From Pseudomonas sp. PA27(2017) (GTDB taxonomy: Bacteria; Pseudomonadota; Gammaproteobacteria; Pseudomonadales; Pseudomonadaceae): a stretch of 64,000 nt of DNA. A program made the translations under genes and the position numbers. Positions 44,769-53,756 of this stretch are shown piece after piece; the stretch's first letter is position 1; each line of letters starts with the position of its first letter. The notes beneath the pieces were generated by a model. It was not told the DNA's origin. It was given only the letters and a program-made list of their open reading frames with translations, and did not search any database. The DNA lies in the NCBI RefSeq assembly GCF_001945445.1, contig NZ_MSXW01000038.1:153126-217125 (forward strand), read 5' to 3'.

Positions 44769-46022
44769 GTGGACACGCCCTCACCGCTTTTCCAGCTGGC
44801 CCTGCTGCTGACCCTGCTGGGCTGCGCGACCTTCTTCATCTGCGCGCGCACCGTGCTGTTCGGCCTCAACCGCTATCGGCTGCGCTACCGGGCGCGTCAG
44901 GGCCATTGCGCCGCCGCTCGGCTGATCGCCCTGCTCGACCAGCCACAGCGGCTGTCGGCCACCCTGCGCATCGGCACCATCTGCAGCACCATGGCCGCCT
45001 CGGTGGCCGCCACCTTGCTGGCCTTGCGCCACGGCGCGCCCGGCAACCTGGCGCCATCGCCGTTCATCCTGACGCTGGCCGTGCTGATGCTGGCCCATCC
45101 GTTCGGTCGCCTGCTGGCCATCCTGCCGCCGCCGCTGTTCGCCTACCCGGCAAGCTATCCGCTGACCCTGGTCAGCCTGGCGCTGGCTCCGCTCACCCGA
45201 CTGCTGATGACCATCGGTCAGGGGCTGCGCCGGCGCATTGGCAAAACGGACCAGAGTACCGAACCCGATGATGCGCCGAGCCTCACCGAGCTGCGCGACG
45301 CGCTGCAGGCCGACGACCTGCCGCTGCCCGCCGAGCGACGCGCGATGCTGCTGGGCGTGCTGGAGTTGGACAAGGTCAGCGTCGAGGACGTGATGATTCC
45401 GCGCCACGAGATCAACGGCATCGACCTGTCGGGCAGCACGCCGCTGCTCGAACAGGTACGCGCGGCCTCGCACACCCGCCTGCCGGTGTACCGCAACGGC
45501 CTCAACCAGACCGAAGGCATCCTGCACATGCGCCGCCTGGCCGGGCGCAGCGAGCTGGACGAAGCGGCGGTATTGCAAGCGTGCGACTCGGCGTACTTCG
45601 TGCCGCAAGGCACCACGCTGGCAAACCAGTTGGTGAGTTTCCAGCAGCACAAGTACCGCACGGCCGTGGTGATCGACGAGTATGGCGAGGCCATGGGCAT
45701 CGTTACCTTGGAAGACATCCTCGAAGAGATCGTCGGCGACCTGAGCTCGGTGGAAACCGCCCATCCTCGTGAGTTTCACGCAATGGGCGACGGCACCTGG
45801 TCGATCCAGGGCAGCGCCTATCTGCGCGAGGTGAACCGGGCACTGGGCTGGCGGTTGCCGGTCGACGGACCGAAGACGGTCAACGGCCTGGTGACCGAAG
45901 TGCTGGAGAACATTCCGGACTGCGCAGTGTGTTTGCAGGTAGGCCGCTACCGGCTGGAGATCCTCCAGGCCAGCGGTAGCCGCGTGCTGGAAGTTCGGGC
46001 CTGGGAAGCGCAGCAGCACTGA
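44769..46022 (+). CDS. CorC/HlyC-family membrane protein with CBS domains
   Basis: A 417-residue protein read from a GTG 3 bases after the ypjD-like stop. The N-terminal half has the CNNM/DUF21-type membrane helices. Two CBS domains follow (about residues 210-330; VEDVMIPRHEINGIDL, YRTAVVIDEYGEAMGIVTLEDILEEIVGDL), then a CorC_HlyC domain to the end. The family is linked to Mg2+/Co2+ homeostasis. Genes of this type next to ypjD and ffh are common in gammaproteobacteria. Confidence 0.9.
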   Translation: MDTPSPLFQLALLLTLLGCATFFICARTVLFGLNRYRLRYRARQGHCAAARLIALLDQPQRLSATLRIGTICSTMAASVAATLLALRHGAPGNLAPSPFILTLAVLMLAHPFGRLLAILPPPLFAYPASYPLTLVSLALAPLTRLLMTIGQGLRRRIGKTDQSTEPDDAPSLTELRDALQADDLPLPAERRAMLLGVLELDKVSVEDVMIPRHEINGIDLSGSTPLLEQVRAASHTRLPVYRNGLNQTEGILHMRRLAGRSELDEAAVLQACDSAYFVPQGTTLANQLVSFQQHKYRTAVVIDEYGEAMGIVTLEDILEEIVGDLSSVETAHPREFHAMGDGTWSIQGSAYLREVNRALGWRLPVDGPKTVNGLVTEVLENIPDCAVCLQVGRYRLEILQASGSRVLEVRAWEAQQH

Positions 46023-46141
46023 AGCATGATCAGAGGCAAGATGCCGCTGGTGCCGAGAAGCTGTTCGCGGGCGCCCGTAACTGAGAGCTCACCTTTCACG
46101 GGTTGACGGGAAGAAGGCATGAGCAGCCACTCAAACCAACC

Positions 46142-46232
46142 TGTGGGAGCCCCGACCTCGGGGCGAAACGATTGCAGCCTGACTGCCTATTTCGGCGGTG
46201 CCTGAGCGAATCGCCGCGAGGTCGCGGCTACA
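46142..46232. repeat. REP-like inverted pair
   Basis: TGTGGGAGCCCCGACCTCGG (from 46142) is a REP-like unit, and a partner of the opposite orientation TCGCCGCGAGGTCGCGGCTA begins at 46210. Each forms its own hairpin. The pair lies between the convergent corC-like and purT genes. Confidence 0.75.
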
Positions 46233-46298
46233 GTGGATCGAATAACGGCCGCTACCGCCACATTGCGGCCGTTGCGCCAGTGAACAGGAATCGAAGCG

Positions 46299-47480
46299 TT
46301 ACAGCTCGACCTTGACCGCCTGTGCCGACCGCAGCGCCTTGGCGCGGGCTGCTTCCAGCGACTCGTCGCGCGCCAGAGCAACGCCCATGCGGCGCTGACC
46401 GCTGACCTCCGGCTTGCCGAACAGGCGCAGGGCGGTATCCGGCTCGGTGAGCGCGGCGCCGAGGCTGCCGAAACTGACCTGCCTGGACTCGCCCTCGACC
46501 AGAATCACCGCCGAGGCGGACGGGCCGAATTGGCGGATCGCCGGGATCGGCAGGCCGAGAATGGCCCGTGCATGCAGGGCGAACTCGGACAGATCCTGAG
46601 AGATCAGGGTTACCAGGCCGGTGTCGTGCGGGCGCGGCGAGATTTCGCAGAACCACACCTGATCGCCCTTGACGAACAACTCGACGCCGAACAGACCACG
46701 ACCACCGAGCGAGCCGGTAACGGCCAGGGCGATACGCTCGGCCTCGGCGCGAGCGGCCTCACTCATCGCCTGGGGCTGCCAGGACTCCTGATAGTCGCCC
46801 TTCTCCTGGCGATGACCGACCGGCGCGCAGAAGGTGGTGCCACCAACGTGGCGCACGGTCAGCAGGGTGATTTCGTAGTCGAAGTCGATGAAACCCTCGA
46901 CGATCACCCGACCCTTGCCAGCACGGCCACCCGCCTGGGCGTAGTCCCAGGCTTTCTGCACGTCATCGGCGCTCTTGAGCACCGACTGGCCCTTGCCCGA
47001 CGAACTCATGATCGGCTTGACCACGCACGGAAAGCCGATGGTGCCCACCGCCGCCTGGAACTCTTCGAAGGAGTCGGCGAACTTGTAGGGCGAGGTCGGC
47101 AGGCCGAGTTCTTCGGCGGCCAGGCGACGAATGCCTTCACGGTTCATGGTCAGCTGCGCGGCGCGAGCGCTGGGGATCACGGTGTAGCCTTCGTTTTCCA
47201 GCTCCACCAGCGTGGCGGTGGCGATCGCTTCGATCTCCGGCACGATGTAATGCGGTTTCTCCTGCTCGATCACGGCACGCAGCGCCGCGCCATCGAGCAT
47301 GTTGATCACGTGGCTGCGATGCGCCACCTGCATGGCCGGTGCGTTGGCGTAGCGATCGACGGCGATCACTTCCACACCGAGGCGCTGCAGTTCGATGACC
47401 ACTTCCTTGCCGAGCTCGCCCGAGCCACACAGCAACACACGGGTCGCGCTGGGCGACAGGGGGGTTCCGATACGGGGCAT
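46299..47480 (-). CDS. purT: Formate-dependent phosphoribosylglycinamide formyltransferase (GAR transformylase 2)
   Basis: A 393-residue ATP-grasp enzyme of purine synthesis that formylates GAR with formate and ATP, independent of folate. Landmarks are the N-terminal [41 protein letters not shown] (ATP loop), and [17 protein letters not shown]. It is a single gene on the minus strand, with REP-like palindromes after it. Confidence 0.97.
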   Translation of the reverse strand: MPRIGTPLSPSATRVLLCGSGELGKEVVIELQRLGVEVIAVDRYANAPAMQVAHRSHVINMLDGAALRAVIEQEKPHYIVPEIEAIATATLVELENEGYTVIPSARAAQLTMNREGIRRLAAEELGLPTSPYKFADSFEEFQAAVGTIGFPCVVKPIMSSSGKGQSVLKSADDVQKAWDYAQAGGRAGKGRVIVEGFIDFDYEITLLTVRHVGGTTFCAPVGHRQEKGDYQESWQPQAMSEAARAEAERIALAVTGSLGGRGLFGVELFVKGDQVWFCEISPRPHDTGLVTLISQDLSEFALHARAILGLPIPAIRQFGPSASAVILVEGESRQVSFGSLGAALTEPDTALRLFGKPEVSGQRRMGVALARDESLEAARAKALRSAQAVKVEL

Positions 47481-47750
47481 AACAGGATCCTTGGGTAGCA
47501 GGAGAATTCAGGCGGCGATTTTAATCACGCCCGGCCGCGATCGCGACCAAAATCGGCAGACCGGCCGACGCGCAGTGTTTTCGCCGTTATCCGCAGGCTG
47601 CTCGCGAGGCCATTATTGATCCCGCGAATTGCCCTGGATCAGCCTCGGCGCCCCGCCACTGGACTACGCTCAAGGTGTAGGCCAGCGCTGCATTGCAACC
47701 AAGGTAGCGGCGCAGCTCATGGCACGCGACACTTGCGAGGAGGCTTCGCC

Positions 47751-47915
47751 ATGGACGCTTTCCACATCATGATCGTGCTGCTGATCAGCGGCTTTCTGCT
47801 GCTGGGCATCGGCTTCAACAACCGCGAACAGGAATGGGGCATCTGGCTGACCGGGCTGGGCGCGCTGTCGATGTTCGCCCCGCTGTTCTTCAAGGTATTC
47901 ATCGAGTTCGGCTGA
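47751..47915 (+). CDS. Small two-helix membrane protein
   Basis: A 54-residue protein starting MDAFHIMIVLLISGFLLLG behind a strong GCGAGGAGG ribosome site, which favours this start over longer frames. Two hydrophobic helices are joined by GFNNREQEWG. I do not recognise a family function. It is convergent with moaE. The good ribosome site and coherent membrane topology support a real gene. Confidence 0.7.
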   Translation: MDAFHIMIVLLISGFLLLGIGFNNREQEWGIWLTGLGALSMFAPLFFKVFIEFG

Positions 47916-47923
47916 AACGCCTT

Positions 47924-48382
47924 TCAGCTGTCGGCCTGCCAGCGCCGAGCGGAGACCTGATCGCTGTCGCGCCCCTCGACCCAGCGCGGGCCGCTGGGGG
48001 TGTCTTCCTTCTTCCAGAACGGCGCGCGGGTTTTCAGGTAGTCCATGATGAACTCGCAGGCCTGAAAGGCCGCCTGGCGGTGGGCGCTGGCCACGCCAAC
48101 AAAGACGATCGGCTCGCCCGGCTCCAGCCGCCCGACGCGGTGGATCACCTCGACGCCCAACAATGGCCAGCGCTCGCGGGCCTGGCTCTCGATGCCAGCC
48201 AAGGCCTTTTCGGTCATACCGGGGAAATGCTCGAGAAACATGCCGGCCACGTCCTGGCCGTCATTGAAATCACGCACGTAGCCGACGAAGCACACCACGG
48301 CGCCGACGCCGGTGTTGGCGGCATGCACGGCGTTGGTTTCCAAGCCGGGATCGAAAACGGCCTGCTGGACGCGAACTGCCAT
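47924..48382 (-). CDS. moaE: Molybdopterin synthase, large catalytic subunit
   Basis: A 152-residue MoaE starting MAVRVQQAVFDPG. Conserved segments are GAVVCFVGYVRDF, LEHFPGMTEKALAGIE, HRVGRLEPGEPIVFVGVASAHRQAAFQACEFIMDYLKTRAPFWKKE, with the active-site lysines in the last. It transfers sulfur from MoaD thiocarboxylate into precursor Z to form molybdopterin. The gene lies 1 base after moaD. Confidence 0.97.
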   Translation of the reverse strand: MAVRVQQAVFDPGLETNAVHAANTGVGAVVCFVGYVRDFNDGQDVAGMFLEHFPGMTEKALAGIESQARERWPLLGVEVIHRVGRLEPGEPIVFVGVASAHRQAAFQACEFIMDYLKTRAPFWKKEDTPSGPRWVEGRDSDQVSARRWQADS

Positions 48383-48383
48383 C

Positions 48384-48626
48384 TCAGCCTCCGGTGACCG
48401 TGGGGAAGAACGCCACTGCATCCCCGTCGACCAGCGCCTCACTCAACGCGCAGAGTTCTTCGTTGCGGGCGCACATCAGGCCGCGCTCGGCGAGCACCTC
48501 CCAGGCGCCGCCGCGGGCCAGCAGGTGCAGGCGCAATTCATCGAGGGTCGCGAAATCGCTCGGTAGCTCCTCGGCATCCAGCCCCAGGGTTTCGCGATAA
48601 CGGGCGAAATACTGCACGCGGATCAT
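48384..48626 (-). CDS. moaD: Molybdopterin synthase, small subunit (sulfur carrier)
   Basis: An 80-residue ubiquitin-fold protein from [15 protein letters not shown] to the essential C-terminal Gly-Gly (FFPTVTGG), which is adenylated and thiocarboxylated. It overlaps the moaC end by 4 bases, indicating translational coupling. It works as a complex with MoaE. Confidence 0.96.
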   Translation of the reverse strand: MIRVQYFARYRETLGLDAEELPSDFATLDELRLHLLARGGAWEVLAERGLMCARNEELCALSEALVDGDAVAFFPTVTGG

Positions 48627-49102
48627 CGCTCGCCCTCGCCTGCCAGGAAGTGGCCGCTCTTGCCACCGAGTTTTTCCAGCAGGCGCACCTGCTCGATGAT
48701 CATGCCGCGATCCACCGCCTTGCACATGTCATAGATGGTCAGCGCCGCGACACTGGCGGCGGTCAGCGCTTCCATCTCCACGCCGGTCTGGCCGGTGAGT
48801 TTGCAGCGCGCGCGGATCAGTACGGCGTCGTCGCCATCGGCCCGCAGCTCGACCTTGACGCTGGTGAGCATCAGCGGATGACACAACGGAATCAGATCGG
48901 ACGTCTTTTTCGCGGCCTGGATGCCGGCGATACGCGCCACGGCGAAGACATCGCCCTTGGGGTGCTCACCGTCGACGATCATCTGCAGCGTGGTGGGCAG
49001 CATGCGCACCCGGGCCTCGGCCACGGCTTCACGCACGGTCTGCGCCTTGTCACTGACGTCGACCATATTGGCGCGCCCCTGGGAGTCGAGATGGGTCAGC
49101 AC
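48623..49102 (-). CDS. moaC: Cyclic pyranopterin monophosphate synthase
   Basis: A 159-residue enzyme of molybdenum cofactor synthesis acting after MoaA. The GTG start at 49102 gives [18 protein letters not shown], the usual MoaC N-terminus. Landmarks are [19 protein letters not shown] and [23 protein letters not shown]. It heads the moaC-moaD-moaE unit. moaA and moaB are not in the window. Confidence 0.97.
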   Translation of the reverse strand: MLTHLDSQGRANMVDVSDKAQTVREAVAEARVRMLPTTLQMIVDGEHPKGDVFAVARIAGIQAAKKTSDLIPLCHPLMLTSVKVELRADGDDAVLIRARCKLTGQTGVEMEALTAASVAALTIYDMCKAVDRGMIIEQVRLLEKLGGKSGHFLAGEGER

Positions 49103-49213
49103 GGGCAATCTCCAAGTAGAAAACCTGGCGATTGTAGGCCCCGCACCGGCCCCTGCAAACCATGGGCGCCGCAATGAATGCCCGGAGCCGCCAGGCGGCT
49201 CCGGGGCGAGGGG

Positions 49214-50605
49214 TTACATGTGGCTTTCGGCGTACTCGGCGAGGATCGAGCGCGGCACGCCCTGCAGGGTGATGTGCACACCGTGCTCGAAGCCCTTGAA
49301 GCGCTCGGTGAGGTAGGTCAGCCCCGAACTGGGCGCCGAAAGGTACGGCGTATCGATCTGCGCCAGGTTGCCCAGGCAGATCACCTTGGAGCCATTGCCG
49401 GCACGGGTGATGATGGTCTTCATCTGGTGCGGGGTAAGGTTCTGGCATTCGTCGATCAGGATCAGGCTCTGCTGGAAGCTGCGCCCGCGAATGTAGTTCA
49501 GGGATTTGAACTGCAGGGGCACCTTTTGCAGGATGTAGTCGACGCTGCCATGGGTGTTCTCGTCATCCATGTGCAGGGCTTCGAGGTTGTCGGTGATGGC
49601 GCCCAGCCAGGGCTCCATCTTCTCGGCCTCGGTACCGGGCAGAAAGCCGATTTCCTGGTCCAGGCCCTGTACCGAACGGGTGGCGATGATGCGCCGGTAG
49701 CGCTTGCTGACCATGGTTTGCTCGATGGCCGCCGCCAGCGCCAGAATGGTCTTGCCCGAGCCGGCGGCGCCGGTCAGGTTGACCAGATGAATGTCCGGGT
49801 CGAGCAGCGCGTAGAGCGCCAGCGCCTGGTGGATGTCCCTTGGTTTGAGCCCCCAGGCTTCCTGGTGCAGCAGCGGCTCCTGGTGCAGATCGAGAATCAG
49901 CAGTTCGTTGCCTTCGACCTCCTTGACCCAGCCGACGAAGCCCTGCTCATCGATGATGAATTCGTTGACGTTGACCGCCGGCAAGTCCTCGCTGAGCTGC
50001 ACGCGGTGCCAGGTACGCCCATGGCCCTGGCGGGTATCGACCTTGGCGACGCGGTCCCAGAAGGCACCTTCGACGTCGTGGTAACCCTTGGAAAGCAGCG
50101 AGATGTCGTCGACCAACTGGTCAGTGTGATAATCCTCGGAATCCAGCCCGCAGCCACGCGCCTTCAGGCGCATGTTGATGTCCTTGGTCACCAGCACGAC
50201 GGACATTCCCGGGCGTCGCGACTTCAGCTCCACAAGCTGGTTGATGATCTTGTTGTCGTTGAGGTCTTCCGGCAGCCAGGTGACCGGCGCCGCACTCTTG
50301 CTCATGAGAATCGACAGAAAACCGCAGGGGCCGCTCTTGTCCCGCTGGATCGGCACCCCGTGCTCGACCTCCTCGGGGGTAGCGCCATCGAGAATCTTGT
50401 CGATCAGGCGGATGGCTTGCCGACATTCGGCGGCGACGCCCTGCTTGCCGGTTTTCAGCTTGTCGAGTTCCTCCAGCACCGTCATCGGGATGGCAACGTG
50501 GTGTTCCTGGAAATTGAGCAGCGCATTGGGATCGTGAATCAGGACATTGGTGTCGAGGGCGTACAAGGTTGGGGCGGTGGGCTTGATGCGTCCGTGGTCA
50601 TCCAT
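49214..50605 (-). CDS. PIN domain-PhoH ATPase fusion protein
   Basis: A 463-residue protein starting MDDHGRIKPTAPTLYALDTN. The N-terminal PIN (VapC-like) nuclease domain (about 14-150) has acidic residues in LYALDTNVLIHD and TVLEELDKLK. The C-terminal PhoH ATPase domain (about 240-450) carries Walker A GAAGSGKTILA and Walker B SLILIDECQNLTPHQMK. Such PhoH2-type proteins couple an RNA-helicase-like ATPase with RNase activity. It is a single gene near moaC, a common Pseudomonas arrangement. Confidence 0.93.
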   Translation of the reverse strand: MDDHGRIKPTAPTLYALDTNVLIHDPNALLNFQEHHVAIPMTVLEELDKLKTGKQGVAAECRQAIRLIDKILDGATPEEVEHGVPIQRDKSGPCGFLSILMSKSAAPVTWLPEDLNDNKIINQLVELKSRRPGMSVVLVTKDINMRLKARGCGLDSEDYHTDQLVDDISLLSKGYHDVEGAFWDRVAKVDTRQGHGRTWHRVQLSEDLPAVNVNEFIIDEQGFVGWVKEVEGNELLILDLHQEPLLHQEAWGLKPRDIHQALALYALLDPDIHLVNLTGAAGSGKTILALAAAIEQTMVSKRYRRIIATRSVQGLDQEIGFLPGTEAEKMEPWLGAITDNLEALHMDDENTHGSVDYILQKVPLQFKSLNYIRGRSFQQSLILIDECQNLTPHQMKTIITRAGNGSKVICLGNLAQIDTPYLSAPSSGLTYLTERFKGFEHGVHITLQGVPRSILAEYAESHM

Positions 50606-50991
50606 ACTCGTCACCTCTTGTCGGATCCAGCGACGGAATGCCAGGACGGCGCTCCGCCACACAGGACCACCGACTCCCGATCAGGAGCGCCGCAAACGGA
50701 TGAGGGCCGAGGGCCGCCACCTGTCTGCAGGGTTCGGCGGTCTTTCAAGGCGTGGTCTGCACGGGCCGGCCATCATGCCCGGCTCGTCGCAAACCACAGT
50801 TCGTTGATACTCCAAAAAATGTGACAGGCAAATGATCTTTTCAGTTTTTTTATTTTTATTTGTCGGTTGGACGAATGACCTTGGCAGCAGCGCCCGCCGG
50901 GCACTAGAGTCATGAGTCCAGCCCCCTGCCGCGCAACACGCGGGCCCTGCCGAATCGGCTAGAATCGCCGCTCCGCCGAAGGAGACGACTC
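50606..50991. other. Divergent intergenic region (PIN-PhoH / yaaA)
   Basis: These 386 bases contain a very T-rich patch at about 50840-50863 (TTTTTTTATTTTTATTTG) that stands out against the GC-rich surroundings and probably marks a promoter region. I see no reliable palindrome, terminator or gene. Confidence 0.5.
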
Positions 50992-51771
50992 ATGCTGATG
51001 GTGATTTCACCTGCCAAGACCCTGGACTACGAAAGCGCACCGGTGACCGCGCGCTTCACCCAGCCCGAATTTCTCGATCATTCCCAAGAGCTGGTCGCCC
51101 AGTTGCGCGACTTCACGCCTGCGCAGATCGCCGAGCTGATGCACTTGTCCGACAAACTGGCCGGGCTCAACGCCGCGCGCTTTGGCAGCTGGACGCCGGC
51201 CTTCGACACGCAGAACGCCAAGCAGGCGCTGCTGGCCTTCAAGGGCGACGTGTACACCGGGCTGGACGCGGAGAGCTTCACCGAGGCCGACTTCGATTTC
51301 GCCCAGCAGCACTTGCGCATGCTCTCCGGCCTGTATGGGCTGCTGCGCCCGCTGGATCTGATGATGCCCTATCGCCTGGAGATGGGTACCAAGCTGGCCA
51401 ACGCCCGCGGCAAAGACCTCTACGCGTTCTGGGGCGAGCACATCAGCGAGTGGCTGAATCAGGCGCTGGTCGCCCAGGGCGACGACGTGCTGCTCAACCT
51501 GGCATCCAACGAATACTTCGGGGCGGTCAAGCGCAAGGTGCTGAAGGCGCGAATCATCGACACCGAATTCAAGGACCTGAAGAACGGCCAGTACAAGATC
51601 ATCAGCTTCTACGCCAAGAAGGCCCGCGGCCTGATGGCCCGCCATGTGATCCGCGAGCGAGTGACGGACCCGCAACACCTCAAGGATTTCGACGACCAGG
51701 GCTACCGCTTCTCGGCAAAGGATTCGAACGCCGACAAGCTGGTGTTCCTGCGCGATCACGCGCCGGAGTGA
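50992..51771 (+). CDS. yaaA: Peroxide stress protein YaaA (DUF328)
   Basis: A 259-residue cytoplasmic protein matching YaaA, which in E. coli limits free iron and DNA damage during peroxide stress. Family segments are [13 protein letters not shown] at the N-terminus, [35 protein letters not shown] and [21 protein letters not shown] lies 8 bases before the ATG. It is a single gene. No OxyR site was recognised upstream. Confidence 0.95.
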   Translation: MLMVISPAKTLDYESAPVTARFTQPEFLDHSQELVAQLRDFTPAQIAELMHLSDKLAGLNAARFGSWTPAFDTQNAKQALLAFKGDVYTGLDAESFTEADFDFAQQHLRMLSGLYGLLRPLDLMMPYRLEMGTKLANARGKDLYAFWGEHISEWLNQALVAQGDDVLLNLASNEYFGAVKRKVLKARIIDTEFKDLKNGQYKIISFYAKKARGLMARHVIRERVTDPQHLKDFDDQGYRFSAKDSNADKLVFLRDHAPE

Positions 51772-51907
51772 GGACTCCGGCGCTTCATCATGAGCTGCTT
51801 CGTGGCGAGAAACGGACGTTGGCGAAACATCCACCAATCCCTGGGCGGGTGCCGAGCCCATCGGCCTTGTGTAGGATTGGCGGACACTCGACATTCAAGG
51901 TCCAGTC

Positions 51908-52372
51908 ATGATTTTCGGCGCGATTCTGGTTCTCAGCTGGTTCATCCTGCTGATCCGCTACCCGGCCAAGGCCCTGCCCATTTCCTTGGCCGCACTGGCC
52001 GGGCTGGGCCTGGTGACGAGCTGGGTGCTGTGGCAGGAAAGCCGCGAGAACCGCGACCTGGCTCACCTGGAACTGCGCCTTACCCACGCCCCGCAGAGCT
52101 GCCCGGCCGATCGTCCGTTGAGCCTGCACCTGCACAACGGCAGCGAGGCTGCTCTTCAGGAGTTGCGCTGGCAGATCACCGCCTACCGGCCGGGCGACAG
52201 CGTCAATCTGGCGCAGCGCCTGTACGAACCACCTCGCTACAGCGGCCCCGGTGAATTGTTGCCCGGTGCCGACTGGCAAACCTGCCTGCCCCTGCCTACC
52301 CTGCGTAGCGGCTATCGCGCCAGCACCCTGGAATTCCGCGCCGAGCAGCTGCAAGGCACCTTCAGTCGCTAG
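51908..52372 (+). CDS. Membrane-anchored protein of unknown function
   Basis: A 154-residue protein with two N-terminal hydrophobic segments (IFGAILVLSWFILLI and ALPISLAALAGLGLVTSWVLW) and an extra-cytoplasmic beta-rich domain (LELRLTHAPQSCPADRPLSLHLHN). The two cysteines could form a disulfide. The beta domain resembles small immunoglobulin-like folds. No function is recognised. A similar gene is common in Pseudomonas. Confidence 0.7.
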   Translation: MIFGAILVLSWFILLIRYPAKALPISLAALAGLGLVTSWVLWQESRENRDLAHLELRLTHAPQSCPADRPLSLHLHNGSEAALQELRWQITAYRPGDSVNLAQRLYEPPRYSGPGELLPGADWQTCLPLPTLRSGYRASTLEFRAEQLQGTFSR

Positions 52373-52416
52373 GCGCTGTTTCACGATCCACACAACAACA
52401 ATCACAAGGATTATCC

Positions 52417-53247
52417 ATGAGCCACCCTACGGTTCTGATCACCGGCTGCTCCAGTGGCATCGGCCGGGCACTGGCCGACACCTTCGCGCAACAGGGTTAT
52501 CAGGTCTGGGCAAGCGCCCGCAAAAGCGAAGACGTGGCACGCCTGAGCGAAGCCGGGTTCCATGCCGTGCAACTGGACGTGAATGACGCCAGCGCCGTCG
52601 AACAGCTGGCCGCCACACTCAAGGAACGCATCGGCGGGCTCGACGTGCTGATCAACAATGCCGGTTACGGCGCCATGGGCCCGCTGCTCGATGGCGGCGC
52701 CACGGCGATGCGCAAGCAGTTCGAGACCAACGTGTTCTCCCTGGTCAACGTGACCCGTGCGCTGTTCCCGCTGCTGCGCCAGAACAAGGGCCTGGTGATC
52801 AATATCGGCAGCGTATCAGCGGTGCTGGTGACACCCTTCGCGGGCGCCTACTGCGCCTCCAAGGCCGCGGTGCATGCCGTCAGCGACGCCCTGCGCCTGG
52901 AGCTCGCGCCATTTGGCGTCGGCGTGATGGAGGTGCAGCCGGGCGCCATCGAATCCAGCTTCGGCACCCACGCCAGCCGCCAGGCCGAGCAATTGATCGG
53001 CGAGCATTCGCCATGGTGGCCAATGCGTGACGGCATCCGCGCCCGCGCCATCGCCTCCCAGGACAACCCGACCCCAGCCAGCCACGTCGCACGCAACGTG
53101 TTCGCCGCCGTAGCCAGCCCCAAGCGCCCCCGGGTGCTGCGCCTGGGCAACGGCAGCCGGGCCTTGCCGCTGCTTTCGGCACTGTTGCCCGGCGCCCTGC
53201 TCGACCGCGTGCTGAGCCGCCGCTTCGGCCTGGATCGCCGCTTGTAG
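52417..53247 (+). CDS. Short-chain dehydrogenase/reductase
   Basis: A 276-residue classical SDR. The cofactor motif TGCSSGIG is at residues 9-16, NNAG near 80-83, and the catalytic Tyr145-x3-Lys149 in AYCASK, with Ser132 or Ser134 upstream. The pattern WASARKSE after the second strand suggests NADP preference. The substrate is unknown. The C-terminal hydrophobic stretch is that of SDRs acting on lipids or retinol-like compounds. It is a single gene. Confidence 0.9.
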   Translation: MSHPTVLITGCSSGIGRALADTFAQQGYQVWASARKSEDVARLSEAGFHAVQLDVNDASAVEQLAATLKERIGGLDVLINNAGYGAMGPLLDGGATAMRKQFETNVFSLVNVTRALFPLLRQNKGLVINIGSVSAVLVTPFAGAYCASKAAVHAVSDALRLELAPFGVGVMEVQPGAIESSFGTHASRQAEQLIGEHSPWWPMRDGIRARAIASQDNPTPASHVARNVFAAVASPKRPRVLRLGNGSRALPLLSALLPGALLDRVLSRRFGLDRRL

Positions 53248-53304
53248 AACCTGGCGTCACGGGCGAGACTCCAAGCTTCATCGCCATCGTTGAGCCCTGT
53301 CGCC

Positions 53305-53691
53305 ATGCCGCCTTCCCATCAGCCTGTCGCCATGCTGCGCTACGCCATCATCGGCGTGGTGGCGGCCGTGCTGCTCAACGTGCTGCTGCGCAGCTTCGTC
53401 AAACTCGGCGGTGTGCTGGCCACTCTGGTGATCGCTGCCAGCATCGCGGCACTGATGGCGTTGCTGTTCGCCTGGCAGCAACGCCGCCCGCCCACGCGTG
53501 GTGAGCGACGCCGCCTGGTGTGGCTGTACGGCGGCATGCTAGCGCTGCTGTACGCCGGGCTGCTGACCATGATGACTCTGCAGGACGAGCCCAGCCCCAT
53601 GGGCATAGTGATCTTCATCCTGCATTACCTCGCCTATCCGCTACTCGCCCAATTGCTGTTCTCGGAGCGCATCTTCAAGCGCACGCCCTGA
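53305..53691 (+). CDS. Small membrane protein of unknown function
   Basis: About 128 residues from the ATG at 53305; an ATG at 53332 (MLRYAIIGVV) is equally possible. Four hydrophobic helices are seen (AIIGVVAAVLLNVLL, VLATLVIAASIAALMALLFA, LYGGMLALLYAGLLTMM, IVIFILHYLAYPLLAQLLF). No conserved domain is recognised. It lies 65 bases upstream of a diguanylate cyclase gene on the same strand and may be co-transcribed. Confidence 0.65.
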   Translation: MPPSHQPVAMLRYAIIGVVAAVLLNVLLRSFVKLGGVLATLVIAASIAALMALLFAWQQRRPPTRGERRRLVWLYGGMLALLYAGLLTMMTLQDEPSPMGIVIFILHYLAYPLLAQLLFSERIFKRTP

Positions 53692-53756
53692 TCAGCCGGC
53701 ACTTGCCGGCCGATCGCTGCTCTACACTCGATGACAAAGAACGATTTGGAACCTCG

